Positions 8,444-17,957 are shown, counted from the first letter of the stretch. The stretch: 64,000 nucleotides of DNA from CAWBRT01 sp963832365 (GCA_963832365.1 CAWHUL010000023.1:1-64000); one strand, 5' to 3'. A program made the numbers and translations. Notes: generated from the letters alone by a model not told the origin.

Positions 8444-8769
8444 CGAACTCTATGGATGCAAACGGCTGTAGTCAGGGCGGATAATCGGCGGCCATAGCAG
8501 CACAGATGGTCCCGTCGATGAGCTCCGTACTGATCTCTTGGCAGCGAGCACGGCTGTTTGCACGACCGCCATCAACTCGCCCGCTTCTGTTCCGAAGGCA
8601 ATGAAAAACAGGGCCGTTATTGGTTCGTGGCTGCGGAGCGTCCAGACGAGGGCGCACGGTTGATGAGCAGCACAGGTGAGTAACACGTGTCTCTGCTTGA
8701 TCTTGAAGCTGACTGGCAGCACCGCGACTCTCCTCTGCATCCAGACCGTCATCCAGAAGGAGTATCTGC
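8444..8769. other. divergent intergenic region
   Basis: 326 bp between the MFS exporter (minus) and the ankyrin/LssY gene (plus). It must hold both promoters. I see no gene and no clear -35/-10 pair. The only firm signal is the Shine-Dalgarno AAGGAG at about 8757 before the ATG at 8770. Confidence 0.4.
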
Positions 8770-10617
8770 ATGACCAATCCATCGAAGTCTGGTTCTGTGC
8801 TCCTGATCTTCTGTGTCATGGCAGCGGTCCTTTCTCTGGCAGAGCCGCCTACGCCCGAGCCCCAGCATGGGGACACTCAACTTGATGTGACGCAACCGCC
8901 GCCGTCCACAGGGGCGGACTCGCAGGAGCAATTTGAGGAAGAACTGGCGCCCGCGGCGGTCGAACGGGACATGTCGCGCTTTTCGCCCCTGATCCAGGAG
9001 CTCTACAGTGCGACGCGGGAGTCCAAGGAAAAAGCCATTCTTGCCCGCCTGGACAAGGTAAAAACACTGCTGGAGAGCGGCACAGAAGTCAGCACCACCG
9101 ATGCGGAAGGTCGAACGCCGCTCCACTGGGCGGTCTTTGGGGCGAGCTACAACACCAAGCCGAAAGTCGTCGTTGCGTACGAGGAGATTGCCGATGCGCT
9201 GATTGCACGAGGGGTCGATCTCAATCGAGAAGATACTTATCAGGATACCGCGCTGGACTATTTGCTTTACTCGCCGAATTTTGAAATGCAGACGCTGCTT
9301 ATCGAGCACGGTGCCACCAGCGGATTTTTTGCCGCCTTTTCTCCATTCTTCAACCAAACGGGAACAGAGGCACCAAAGCCTTCGTCGCCGGCCGTCGCCG
9401 GGTCGCACAAGGCCGATCTTGCTCCCGGCCAGACGCTCAGCATCCGCCTCGACTCACCGGTCGATAGCGATCGCTCGCGTACCGGGGATCTAATCGAAGG
9501 GACGGTCACGTACCCGCTCTGCAAAGACGGCGAGCAGGTCGCCTGCAAGCCGGGAGAGCTACTGGTTCCGCCCGGAACCAAAGTGAACGGAACCATCCTG
9601 TTTGCAGCCAAGGCGCCGGATAAGTATTCACTGCCGCGACTGGTACTCGATTTTTCGTACATTCTGCACAAGAGCGGGCAGCGCTCTCCTCTTTATGCGC
9701 GCGTCCTCGATGTCGATAATGCACGCGAGACTATTCGCAACAACGAAATTCTGGGTATCGTTCAGCCGCATGCGTCGGGCAAGGTGTCGATGGCGGTGGC
9801 AGCTTTGAGCGCCAGCAATCCAATCGCGGGATACACGATCAAAGGCGTGCAAACTGTCTATGGGCTCTCGATACGCCGCGAAATTCACTTCCCGGCGGGA
9901 ACCGATGTGCAGGTTCAGGTGGTGCGCGGATCAATGCTGAAGGAAAAAGACTCATGGAGCGGATGGCCGGGCCTGCCGGTCAATGCGGAGCTTCAGCAGT
10001 TGGTGGCTGCGGCGCCACTGCGGACGCACACCTCGAACAAGACACCTTCGGATCTGACTAACCTGATGTTCATCGGTTCCCGCGACGAATTGCTGGCCGC
10101 ATTCGGAGAAGCTGGATGGTTTCAGGCAGACAATATCGGCGTGCGCTCTGCTGTGAAAGCAGCTCAGGCTACCATCCGACAAGCGGGATATAGCGAGGCC
10201 CCGGTCTCCTTGCTCATGCTGGAGGGGCGCTCCCCGGACCTCGTAATGCAAAAGTCGCTTGATACCTTCGCCAAGCGTCACCACATCCGGATTTGGAAGC
10301 TCCACCCTAAATATAGTGGGAGAGACGTGTGGGTGGGAGCCGCCACCCATGATATTGCAACTACCAGCCAGAGGGCCAAGACCAAGTGGTCGCATCGCAT
10401 CGATCCCCACGTGGATCGCGAGCGCGACTGGGTTGAAACCGATCTGCTCTTCATCGGAACCGCAACCGGTTTTGCCGATATCGAACGTCCGCATTCGCCG
10501 CGAAAAACGACGAATGCCACTGGCGATGTGATTGTGACTGACGGCAAGATGTCCGTCGTTGCACTCGCACCGGTGAGGACGCGAGAGTCCCCACCGGCGT
10601 TGGTATCTGAACCATGA
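8770..10617 (+). CDS. secreted ankyrin-repeat protein with LssY C-terminal domain
   Basis: 615 residues. The start is fixed by AAGGAG a few bases upstream. Residues 1-25 form a hydrophobic signal segment. Residues about 90-180 hold ankyrin-like repeats, for example VKTLLESGTEVSTTDAEGRT with PLHWAVFG, and DALIARGVDLNRED. The middle has a beta-rich part resembling conjugal-transfer TrbI-type sheets (GTKVNGTILFAAK). The C-terminal 200 residues match LssY_C: FIGSRDELLAAFGEAGW, IRIWKLHPKYSGRDVWVGAATHDI and RERDWVETDLLF. LssY_C proteins are cell-envelope proteins of unclear role, often next to phosphatases. The combination with ankyrin repeats is uncommon. Confidence 0.75.
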   Translation: MTNPSKSGSVLLIFCVMAAVLSLAEPPTPEPQHGDTQLDVTQPPPSTGADSQEQFEEELAPAAVERDMSRFSPLIQELYSATRESKEKAILARLDKVKTLLESGTEVSTTDAEGRTPLHWAVFGASYNTKPKVVVAYEEIADALIARGVDLNREDTYQDTALDYLLYSPNFEMQTLLIEHGATSGFFAAFSPFFNQTGTEAPKPSSPAVAGSHKADLAPGQTLSIRLDSPVDSDRSRTGDLIEGTVTYPLCKDGEQVACKPGELLVPPGTKVNGTILFAAKAPDKYSLPRLVLDFSYILHKSGQRSPLYARVLDVDNARETIRNNEILGIVQPHASGKVSMAVAALSASNPIAGYTIKGVQTVYGLSIRREIHFPAGTDVQVQVVRGSMLKEKDSWSGWPGLPVNAELQQLVAAAPLRTHTSNKTPSDLTNLMFIGSRDELLAAFGEAGWFQADNIGVRSAVKAAQATIRQAGYSEAPVSLLMLEGRSPDLVMQKSLDTFAKRHHIRIWKLHPKYSGRDVWVGAATHDIATTSQRAKTKWSHRIDPHVDRERDWVETDLLFIGTATGFADIERPHSPRKTTNATGDVIVTDGKMSVVALAPVRTRESPPALVSEP

Positions 10618-10714
10618 GCGGCTTATTGGTGTCCTATTACGACCAGTTCATGCCCATTCGCAATGCATCTACTTGCGAACATAAGTCGCGTGCGGATGGC
10701 ATTTCTGGGTAACC

Positions 10715-10740
10715 ATCGCTCCTGCTCGCTGCGGGGCGAT
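10715..10740 (+). terminator. candidate terminator between convergent genes
   Basis: ATCGCTCC at 10715-10722 pairs with GGGGCGAT at 10733-10740 (one G-U pair), followed by CTTTC. It lies between the ends of the LssY gene (plus) and the DUF2088 gene (minus). Confidence 0.35.
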
Positions 10741-10743
10741 CTT

Positions 10744-12042
10744 TCAGGCGGTAGTCTCAATCTCAACGGGCTGGTCCACTAGATTTCCGGCTGCATCGAA
10801 AACCATCTCAGCAGGCGAACCTGCCAATTCGATCTCCGGCTTCGTCTCGGCTTCAGCCAACAGCGACTCGGAAATGTAGATCTCGCCGATGCGCATCGTG
10901 TCCTTGATGCGGACGACTCTGGCTTTGCTGAGATTCAGGGCGTTGCACGTCTTAATAGCGGCGAGGATCGCATCGCGATCATCCTCGAGAATGATGGGCA
11001 GCTTGCCCGGCACCGCCACGGTCGAGGTCAGACAGTTGGCATAGGTCATCTGGAAATCTATCTTCTCAAACAGCTTGCGGGTTGTGAACTCAGCGTGACC
11101 AATGCCGTTGGCGTTGCCGTGAGTCGCTTCCGTCAGGTCGAGAATCACCATCTTGGAAACCTTGGGTCCGCCCGATGCGAAAGGCGTCGGATAGCGACCC
11201 ATGATGTTAGGGTCAGCTCCGTCGCCGGAGATGTCCTTCCCAATCTGATCGATGATCAGCACATCAATGGGGTCGAAGCAGATGCGAGCCATTTTGGCTT
11301 TGGCTTCGATCAGAAGCGCCGCGTCCGCTTCAATCAATTCACTGGCAGGCGTGGCGACGATCTTCGCAATTCGATCGTAGGCGTTCTCCACCGTGGCTAC
11401 TCCGAACAGGATCGGTGCCTTCGCAATAGTGATTCGCGCCATCGCCGGAATAAACTCCGCGGCGACACCAAAGCCGTAAGCGTGACACGATTCGGCACCC
11501 TTTTGTTTACCGAGGCCAATCGTGATCATCTTCGCGACACCGCTTTCATTGGGGCCGCGGAAGGCGGTATGCGGTTTCACGCGGTTAATCACCACGATCC
11601 CGTCCGCCCCATAGGCGTATTTGTCCATATAGACCGGCAAGCCCACCGGCAACCGTCCCAGTTCCACAACGTCCATGGACGACAGAATTTCGCATCCGGC
11701 GCTGGCCTCTGTCACGCCCAGATTCGCCAGGACTTCTATCTGACCCTCGGCGGTTGCTCCACCGTGGCTTCCCATGGCGGGCACAATGAAGGGGTGCGCT
11801 CCGCGGCGTTTGATCTCCTCCGCCGTGACGCGCGCCAGGGTGGGAATTTCCGCGACGCCCCTGCTGCCAACCGCGATTGCGATACGCATGCCGGGCTTAA
11901 TGCGGTCGCCAACCCCAGGCTTGTTCAGCTGCTCACGTAGACTGGCGGCCACGTCCTTGATTTCGGTGACGGAAAAATTTTGGCGAACCTTCACCATGCG
12001 CGGCAGGGGAATTCCCTGAAGTAATTCCTTGACGATGTTCAT
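10744..12042 (-). CDS. LarA-like protein (DUF2088 / lactate racemase N-terminal domain)
   Basis: 432 residues; the ATG at 12042 has GGAGG about 8 bases upstream. The protein has the DUF2088/LarA_N layout: IAIAVGSRGVAEIPTL, PAMGSHGGATAEGQ, then VKPHTAFRGPNESGVAKMIT. In LarA two His and one Lys of such motifs bind the nickel-pincer nucleotide; the SHGG, KPH and AK positions here are candidate equivalents. Characterised relatives racemise or epimerise 2-hydroxyacids. The neighbours are several 2-hydroxyacid dehydrogenases, so a 2-hydroxyacid substrate is plausible. No larB, larC or larE cofactor genes lie in the window. Family membership is fairly sure; the reaction is inferred. Confidence 0.7.
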   Translation of the reverse strand: MNIVKELLQGIPLPRMVKVRQNFSVTEIKDVAASLREQLNKPGVGDRIKPGMRIAIAVGSRGVAEIPTLARVTAEEIKRRGAHPFIVPAMGSHGGATAEGQIEVLANLGVTEASAGCEILSSMDVVELGRLPVGLPVYMDKYAYGADGIVVINRVKPHTAFRGPNESGVAKMITIGLGKQKGAESCHAYGFGVAAEFIPAMARITIAKAPILFGVATVENAYDRIAKIVATPASELIEADAALLIEAKAKMARICFDPIDVLIIDQIGKDISGDGADPNIMGRYPTPFASGGPKVSKMVILDLTEATHGNANGIGHAEFTTRKLFEKIDFQMTYANCLTSTVAVPGKLPIILEDDRDAILAAIKTCNALNLSKARVVRIKDTMRIGEIYISESLLAEAETKPEIELAGSPAEMVFDAAGNLVDQPVEIETTA

Positions 12043-12084
12043 GATTGCTTCCTCCAGATATTCTCAATTACCGCGATCCGCCAT

Positions 12085-12120
12085 TGATACAGTACAACAG
12101 ATTGACACAGTACAACAGGT
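12085..12120. repeat. two 18-bp tandem repeats in a divergent promoter region
   Basis: TGATACAGTACAACAGAT (12085-12102) is followed directly by TGACACAGTACAACAGGT (12103-12120), 16 of 18 identical. They lie in the 301-bp gap between the DUF2088 gene and the divergent dehydrogenase operon. Same-face tandem copies in such a spot suggest regulator binding sites. Nothing else is evident in the gap (12043-12343) except the GGAG before the TTG at 12344. Confidence 0.55.
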
Positions 12121-12343
12121 TCTCCGATCAGTGTAGGCTGGAAAAGAACGTCGACAAGGTTCTGAAGGCAGAGTGCCCGAATGCGGCGCCTACTTACAAC
12201 ACAAAGCGTTTCCCCACTGCATATTAGATGGGCAATTTACATATTGGAACTAGTCAAATCAAATGGTATTTTGGTGAGATTTCCGCCTACCAGGCTGAGC
12301 ACACGAATTAGCTTGAGAGCAATCTGACGGTTGGAGCAATGTC

Positions 12344-13315
12344 TTGGGAAAAGTATTGATCACTGCCCGTTCAGTCGCGGCTAGCAAAGAGGGAAGAACG
12401 GTTCTCGAGTCTGCGGGACATGAGATTGTAGCTCATGCGTGCGATAGACCATGGGGCGAAGGGGAAATGCTGCGTGTGATCGAGGGCATGGATGCGGCCA
12501 TCGTTGGCCTCGACGCCATGACCGCCAAAGTGCTCGCGGCAGGCGCTCCGCAACTAAGAATAATCGCCAGGAATGGCATGGGCTACAGCAATGTGGACTT
12601 GCAAGCTGCCACTGAGCTTGGCATTGCAGTAACCCTTACACCGGGTGCCAATTCCATCTCGGTAGCTGAACTGGTTATCGGATTGATGTTGTCGCTCGCT
12701 CGCCATATACCACGGCAGGATTCGAGCGCCCACGACGGTGGCTGGAATCGAATGATGGGGCGTGAGCTGCACGGCAAGGTGTTGGGAGTGATTGGTACTG
12801 GCCAGATTGGCTCGGAAGTCATCGCCCGTGCGCACGCGTTCGGCATGAGCATAGCGGCCTTCGACGTCAAGCAGCGTCCTGAGTTGTGCCGCATGCACAA
12901 CGTCAATTACGTTCCTATGGACGAAGTCTTCCGGGTGGCCGACTTCCTGACGTTGCATGTGCCGACGAGCGCTCAGACAAATCGCATGGTTAATTCCAGG
13001 ACTCTCCGTTTGATGAAAGATACTGCTTGCATCATGAACAGCGCGAGAGGAGAGTTAGTCGACGAATCTGACTTGTATGAGGCTCTGAAAACCGGGCGCA
13101 TAGCTGGATTTGCCGCCGATACTTTGCTGCAAGAACCTCCGCCCGCGAGTCACCCGTTGCTGTCTTTGCCAAATGTTATTTTTACTCCGCATTGTGGTGC
13201 CTACACCATGGAAGCAGTTGCACGCGCCAGCGTAATGACTGCTCAGGAGGTGGTGAGGGTGTTGTCGGGTAAAGCGCCGCTGTATTCCGTCGCGGGTGTC
13301 ACTGTATCCAGGTAA
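12344..13315 (+). CDS. D-2-hydroxyacid dehydrogenase (phosphoglycerate dehydrogenase-like)
   Basis: 323 residues. The start is a TTG with GGAG eight bases upstream; the nearby ATG is out of frame. The Rossmann motif is GVIGTGQIG near residue 150. The Arg-Glu-His catalytic set is in NSARGELVDE, DTLLQEPPPASHPL and FTPHCGAYT. No ACT domain follows, so this is not a classical serine-pathway SerA but a catabolic or detoxifying relative that oxidises or reduces 2-hydroxyacids with NAD. It heads a four-gene plus-strand operon with an alcohol dehydrogenase, an FGGY kinase and a second dehydrogenase, spaced 33, 34 and 3 bp. The substrate is unknown. Confidence 0.85.
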   Translation: MGKVLITARSVAASKEGRTVLESAGHEIVAHACDRPWGEGEMLRVIEGMDAAIVGLDAMTAKVLAAGAPQLRIIARNGMGYSNVDLQAATELGIAVTLTPGANSISVAELVIGLMLSLARHIPRQDSSAHDGGWNRMMGRELHGKVLGVIGTGQIGSEVIARAHAFGMSIAAFDVKQRPELCRMHNVNYVPMDEVFRVADFLTLHVPTSAQTNRMVNSRTLRLMKDTACIMNSARGELVDESDLYEALKTGRIAGFAADTLLQEPPPASHPLLSLPNVIFTPHCGAYTMEAVARASVMTAQEVVRVLSGKAPLYSVAGVTVSR

Positions 13316-13348
13316 AGAGCTGAGACACAAGGAAGAAGGGAATCGATT

Positions 13349-14443
13349 ATGAAAGCGGCAATCTATCAGGGCATCGGAAAAATGGAAGTGAAAGACATCG
13401 CCAACCCACAAGTTGAGTCCGGTTGTCTTCTTCTTAAGGTGAAGTCATGCGCGATCTGCGGCGGAGATCTGCGGACCTTCCGTCACGGTCACGCTGCCAT
13501 TAAACCGCCAATTGCGTTGGGGCATGAGATAGCGGGAGAGATTGTCGAAGTGGCGCCCGATGTCAGAGGCTTTTCCGTGGGTGAGCGGGTGATCGTCGCG
13601 CCCGCGATCGGTTGCGGAAGTTGTTCCTATTGCCTCTCCGGCTGGCAGAACATGTGCTACACGCGCAAGACGATCGCTCATCATTACAATGGCGGGTTTG
13701 CCGAATATGTGCTGGTCCCCGCAGGTGCGGTGCGGGCGGGCAATGTCAATCGCATTCCCGATGCAGTGACCTATCTCGAGGCATCGCTTGCCGAACCACT
13801 GGCTTGTGTGCTGAATGCGCAGGAAGTAGTCGGTATCGGCCTGGGGGATTCGGTTGCGGTTCTGGGAGCCGGTCCGATTGGATTGATGCATGCGGAGTCG
13901 GCCCGCGGGCGCGGTGCCGGCAAGGTGTTTTTGATTAACCGCAGTGCTCCGAGATTGGAGCGCGCCAAGTCATTCGGCTTTGAAGCTTACATTGATTTGA
14001 GTTCCGTCGATGGCGTAAAGGCCGTTATGGACCTGACCGGTGGGTTAGGCGCAAACGTCGTGATAGTGACCGCGGGGAACGCGGACGCTCAAAAGCTCGG
14101 TCTCGCGATGGCCAGCAAGATGGGTAAAGTTTGTCTGTTTGCCGGCTTACCGAAGGATCAGCCAACGATCGAACTGGACGTGAATCACATACATTACCGG
14201 CAGATTGCTGTTTATGGCACATTCTCGTCTGCTCCGCGCCACAATGCGCTCGCTTTGGAGATGATTCGCTCCCACAAGGTTTCCGCCGCGAAAATTCTTA
14301 CCCACCTGGTATCGCTGGATAACATCTGCGCAGGCATGGACCTGGTGAGCAACCGCGCGGGACTGCGCGTCGCGGTATCGCCGTTCATAGGCGAACTTCA
14401 AGAAGAGATACGGCGGCATCGTGACCTGGTCGTAGTCCGATAG
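13349..14443 (+). CDS. zinc-dependent medium-chain alcohol dehydrogenase (polyol type)
   Basis: 364 residues with AAGGAAG before the ATG. The catalytic zinc region is CAICGGDLRTF with GHEIAGEIVEV. The structural zinc lobe has four cysteines in GCGSCSYCLSGWQNMC. The Rossmann motif is VLGAGPIGLMHAE near residue 174. This is the pattern of sorbitol, threonine or other polyol dehydrogenases of the MDR family. Its place between a 2-hydroxyacid dehydrogenase and a sugar kinase suggests that it oxidises a polyol or hydroxyacid before phosphorylation. The exact substrate cannot be read from the sequence. Confidence 0.85.
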   Translation: MKAAIYQGIGKMEVKDIANPQVESGCLLLKVKSCAICGGDLRTFRHGHAAIKPPIALGHEIAGEIVEVAPDVRGFSVGERVIVAPAIGCGSCSYCLSGWQNMCYTRKTIAHHYNGGFAEYVLVPAGAVRAGNVNRIPDAVTYLEASLAEPLACVLNAQEVVGIGLGDSVAVLGAGPIGLMHAESARGRGAGKVFLINRSAPRLERAKSFGFEAYIDLSSVDGVKAVMDLTGGLGANVVIVTAGNADAQKLGLAMASKMGKVCLFAGLPKDQPTIELDVNHIHYRQIAVYGTFSSAPRHNALALEMIRSHKVSAAKILTHLVSLDNICAGMDLVSNRAGLRVAVSPFIGELQEEIRRHRDLVVVR

Positions 14444-14477
14444 GTTAACGGCACTACGGCACGAGGGAGGAGCGGGC

Positions 14478-15989
14478 GTGGCCTGTCTGATTGGCATCGA
14501 TGTGGGGACCACAAATTGTAAAGCGGCTGCTTACGCCGCCGACGGGACCTTGAAGGCAACGGCCAGCCGCCAGACTGTCACTCACTACCTGGAGAACAAT
14601 TGGGCGGAATTCGATCCCGGACAATTATGGGATGCGGTTCAAGAAGTGCTCCGTGATGTCACTCGCCAGTTGAAGGAGAAAGTCGACGGGATTGCGGTTG
14701 CAAGCATGGGTGCCGCCGGAGTGCTGCTCGACGAGAACGATCAATGGATACATCGATCGATTGCCTGGTTCGATACTCGTACCGAAGAGATAGCCCGCTG
14801 GTGGATTGAGAGCTTCGGAGCGGAGAATATCTATTCGATTACCGGGTTTGTGCCGAATCCCATGGCAGGCATTACCAAGGTTCAATGGATCCGCGATCGA
14901 CTGCCGGAGTCGTTCCAACGCGTGAAACACTGGGTATCCATGCAGGATTACATCGCGTATCGGCTTACAGGGCAGGCCGGCGTAGACCTGTCGGTGGGTT
15001 GCCGCACCATGGCCGTGGACTTGCGCCGCCGCTGCTGGTCGCAGGAAATTCTGGAACATGCGCGGATTCCGGTGGAAATATGCTCGACCTTGAAGCGCTC
15101 GGGCGAACTGGTCGGAAATGTGACATCGCAGGCCGCGAAGTTGACCGGCATTGCGGAAGGCACTCCGGTTTTTGCCGGTGGGATGGATTACGTGTGCGGT
15201 GCTTTTGCTTGCGGCCTCATCCATACGGGGGAAGTTTTGAGCGCGGTGGGCACCAGCGAACAAATCCTGATGGTGATTGATGAGCCCATCAACAATCCGC
15301 GGCATATCGACACCAATTTTACTTGTGTGAACTATGTCGTGGATGACAAATACTATATTGCCGGGCAGGTAATTTCATCGGGTGTGATTCTCGATTGGTT
15401 CCGTACGGAGATTGTCAGGGAAGATTTCGCGAAGCTCATGGCTGAAGCGGAACAATCGCCTCTGGGAGCAAGGGGAGTGTTGTTGCTACCGCATTTTCGG
15501 GGCAAGTACGCGCCGGGCGCGGATCCTCTTTCCAAAGGCGCTCTGATCGGGCTAACCACCTCGCATACTCGAGGGGATTTGGTGCGGGCTATCCTGGAAG
15601 GACTCTGCTACGAATCGCTAATGATTATCAATGGCATGCAGGAGGTTGTCGAAAAGTCCATCCCCTGCCTGTATGTAGTCGGTGGCGCTACCCGGTCAGC
15701 GTTCTGGATGCAGATGAAAGCCGACATCCTGGGCATCCCCGTTATCTGCCTGGAAGTTCCTGAGGTGGTTACGCTGGGCGCGGCGATGCTTGCCGGACTT
15801 GGGGCTGGTATCTATCGGGATTCGGCGGATGCGGTGCGGCAGACGCGACGCGAGAAGAAGATCTACACGCCTGATACTATTCGCCACGGGCGTTACCGTG
15901 TCATTTTTGAAGAAGCCTACCGGCATGTTTACCCCTCTTTACGTCAGATTCACCATCAGATCGATTTCTTAATGAAGAGCGAGGCATAA
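14478..15989 (+). CDS. FGGY-family carbohydrate kinase
   Basis: 503 residues starting at a GTG with a GGGAGGAG ribosome site. The N-terminal phosphate-binding loop is LIGIDVGTTNCKAA; the FGGY C-terminal signature region is YVVGGATRSAFWMQM. Length and layout fit xylulokinase or gluconokinase relatives. The enzyme should phosphorylate a sugar, polyol or sugar acid with ATP in the cytoplasm. An FGGY kinase beside a 2-hydroxyacid dehydrogenase also occurs in the Bacillus yoaC-yoaD pair, whose substrate is unsettled. The end lies 3 bp from the next gene, showing co-transcription. Confidence 0.85.
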   Translation: MACLIGIDVGTTNCKAAAYAADGTLKATASRQTVTHYLENNWAEFDPGQLWDAVQEVLRDVTRQLKEKVDGIAVASMGAAGVLLDENDQWIHRSIAWFDTRTEEIARWWIESFGAENIYSITGFVPNPMAGITKVQWIRDRLPESFQRVKHWVSMQDYIAYRLTGQAGVDLSVGCRTMAVDLRRRCWSQEILEHARIPVEICSTLKRSGELVGNVTSQAAKLTGIAEGTPVFAGGMDYVCGAFACGLIHTGEVLSAVGTSEQILMVIDEPINNPRHIDTNFTCVNYVVDDKYYIAGQVISSGVILDWFRTEIVREDFAKLMAEAEQSPLGARGVLLLPHFRGKYAPGADPLSKGALIGLTTSHTRGDLVRAILEGLCYESLMIINGMQEVVEKSIPCLYVVGGATRSAFWMQMKADILGIPVICLEVPEVVTLGAAMLAGLGAGIYRDSADAVRQTRREKKIYTPDTIRHGRYRVIFEEAYRHVYPSLRQIHHQIDFLMKSEA

Positions 15990-15992
15990 ACG

Positions 15993-17025
15993 ATGAGGTT
16001 TTTGGTAGTCGGAGATCCATTGCTCCCCGCTGCCGCACTGGCAAGCGCCGTGCGGGATGTGTTCGGTACGAACGTGCAGATCAGCGAGGTCGATTGGCAG
16101 CCCGCCAATGAGGAAGAATTCTGGTTTCTGCGGAGCCAGGTAGAGAAACTCGGACCTGGCGCCGGGAAAGCCGCCTGCCGAGCTGAACGACAAGATCCAG
16201 AATGTCGACGTTATCATCACTCACCATACGCCGCTGAACGCACAGCTCATTAGCCGCAGCAGTGCATCGTTCATCGGAGTTTGCCGGGCGGGCACGGAAA
16301 ATATTGACGTAAAAGCCGCCGCCGATAAGGGCATCAAGGTGATGAAAACCATGGGACGCAATGCAGAGGCTGTATCCGATTTTACGATTGCACTCATGTT
16401 GACCGAATTACGTAATCTGGCCCGAGGTCATGCCGCTCTAATGCACGGCGAGTGGAAGAAGAAATATGCCAATTCCGCTTTCATGGGCGACATGCGGGAT
16501 AAGGTCATAGGACTGGTGGGATTCGGTTTCATCGGACGACTCGTTGCACAAAAGCTGATGAATTTTGGCGTCCATATTCTTGTTTACGATCCATACGTGG
16601 GGCAAGACACGCTGGCAAAGTTCGGGGCGAAAGCGGTGTCACTCGAAAAGTTATGCCGGGAATCTGATTTCATCAGCATTCATGCCAGGCTTGGCAAAGA
16701 TACGACGGGACTGATTGGACGGGAAGCGTTTTCGTGGATGAAATCGACTGCGTATCTAATCAACACCGCACGGGCTGGACTGATCGACGAGGCCGCCTTG
16801 ATTGCAGCCTTGCAGGAACGGCGCATTGGCGGAGCCGCGCTGGACGTATTCTGGACTGAACCATTGCCCGCGGGGCATCCTTTGCTTGCGATGGATAACG
16901 TGACCATTACACCGCACCTGGCGGGTGCGACGAAGGATACCTTTCGCATGACGCCGTATCTACTGCTGCGCGAGTTGAAGCGCGTTGTAGATACGAAAGC
17001 GACATCAGAGTGGGTAGTCAGCTAG
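15993..17025 (+). pseudogene. D-2-hydroxyacid dehydrogenase split by a one-base frameshift
   Basis: The ATG at 15993 opens a frame that reads normally to about 16160 (VEKLGPGAG), then becomes nonsense and stops at 16253. In the frame one base later the protein continues KPPAELNDKIQNVDVI and THHTPLNAQLI, and runs to 17025. Skipping one base near 16160 gives about 343 residues. The C-terminal part (ATG 16339) has GLVGFGFIG, NTARAGLIDE, DVFWTEPLPAGHPL and TPHLAGAT, the full catalytic set. It resembles the YoaD-type partner of FGGY kinases. It is either a recent pseudogene or an assembly error; the rest of the gene is undamaged. Confidence 0.8.
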
Positions 17026-17147
17026 CGGGCTGATGAAAAATTCGTAGAAGTGTCATTCTGAGGCGCGCAAACTTCGCGCGTCCGAAGGATCTGCTTTGCT
17101 TTCAGCGCGCACAAACAGCAGATCCTTCGCTACGCTCAGGATGACAC
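17026..17147. repeat. REP-like palindromic repeat between convergent genes
   Basis: GTGTCATTCTGAG (17050-17062) pairs with CTCAGGATGACAC (17135-17147), one mismatch, and GAAGGATCTGCT (17084-17095) pairs perfectly with AGCAGATCCTTC (17117-17128). A lead-in TAGCGGGCTGATGAAAA at 17026 recurs, inverted, near 26.93 kb. The element sits between the tail-to-tail ends of the dehydrogenase and livF and may end transcription from both sides. Confidence 0.7.
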
Positions 17148-17174
17148 CTCAGAAATGAGTTTTTCCGCGTGCTC

Positions 17175-17957
17175 CTATACTCCTGTCGATCTTGTAGCCA
17201 TGTGCCCTGATTGAGAGCGGCGCTGGCGGGCCTCTTTGATGTGAGCGTGCGAGCCCAAGTAGTGCGCCTTCATGTCCTCGTTCGCCAGCAGAGCCGCCGA
17301 GGTGTCGGTCAAGGTCATCCGGCCGGTCTCCAGGACATACCCGCGATTCGCGATCAGGAGCGCCATCCGGGCATTTTGTTCCACCAGGAGGATGGTGGTC
17401 CCGGTCGAGCTGATCTGCTTGATGACCCGGAAGACTTCCTGCACCAGGACTGGCGCCAGACCCAGGGAGGGCTCGTCCAAAAGCAGGAGTTTCGCCCCGG
17501 ACATGAGGCCGCGGCCGATTGCGAGCATTTGCTGCTGGCCGCCCGAGAGCTGCCAACCCAGCCGGTCTTTGAATTCTTTCAGGATCGCGAAGTGGTGGAA
17601 CACGCGCTCCAGGTCTTGGTCCAAATCTGCTTTCGAGGGATTCTTGCGCGGCGTGGCCCCCAGCATCAGATTGTCCATGACGGTGAGGCCCGGGAAGATA
17701 TGCCGCCCCTCGGGAACACACGCAATTCCGGCCTCTGCGATGTCTTCAGGCTCCATTCCGGTGATGGTCCGCCCCAGGAACTCAACCGTGCCGTTAGCCG
17801 GCTTCAGCATCCCGGTAATGGTCTTAATGGTGGTGCTCTTACCGGCGCCGTTCGCTCCGAGCAGGGCAACAATCTCCCCCTGCTTCACTTCCAGCGAGAC
17901 GCCTTTGAGGGCCTGAATAGCGCCGTACCAAGTCTCAATTCCCGATACTTTGAGCAT
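17175..17957 (-). CDS. livF: branched-chain amino acid-type ABC transporter ATPase LivF
   Basis: The ATG at 17957 is chosen because GGAGGTGG lies six bases upstream; an in-frame ATG at 17975 has no such site. Product about 260 residues: Walker A GANGAGKST near residue 40, signature LSGGQQQMLAIGRGL, Walker B LLLLDEPSLGLAP. These and the overall order match LivF. Its start overlaps the end of the LivG part by 23 bp. It should energise uptake of an amino acid, small amide or organic acid together with LivH, LivM, LivG and LivK. The last 20 residues are basic and longer than usual. Confidence 0.9.
   Translation of the reverse strand: MLKVSGIETWYGAIQALKGVSLEVKQGEIVALLGANGAGKSTTIKTITGMLKPANGTVEFLGRTITGMEPEDIAEAGIACVPEGRHIFPGLTVMDNLMLGATPRKNPSKADLDQDLERVFHHFAILKEFKDRLGWQLSGGQQQMLAIGRGLMSGAKLLLLDEPSLGLAPVLVQEVFRVIKQISSTGTTILLVEQNARMALLIANRGYVLETGRMTLTDTSAALLANEDMKAHYLGSHAHIKEARQRRSQSGHMATRSTGV

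Noticed and set aside
12043..12343. SAM riboswitch as in the Bacillus yoaDCB leader
   Set aside because: No S-box core elements are visible, only the 18-bp tandem repeats.
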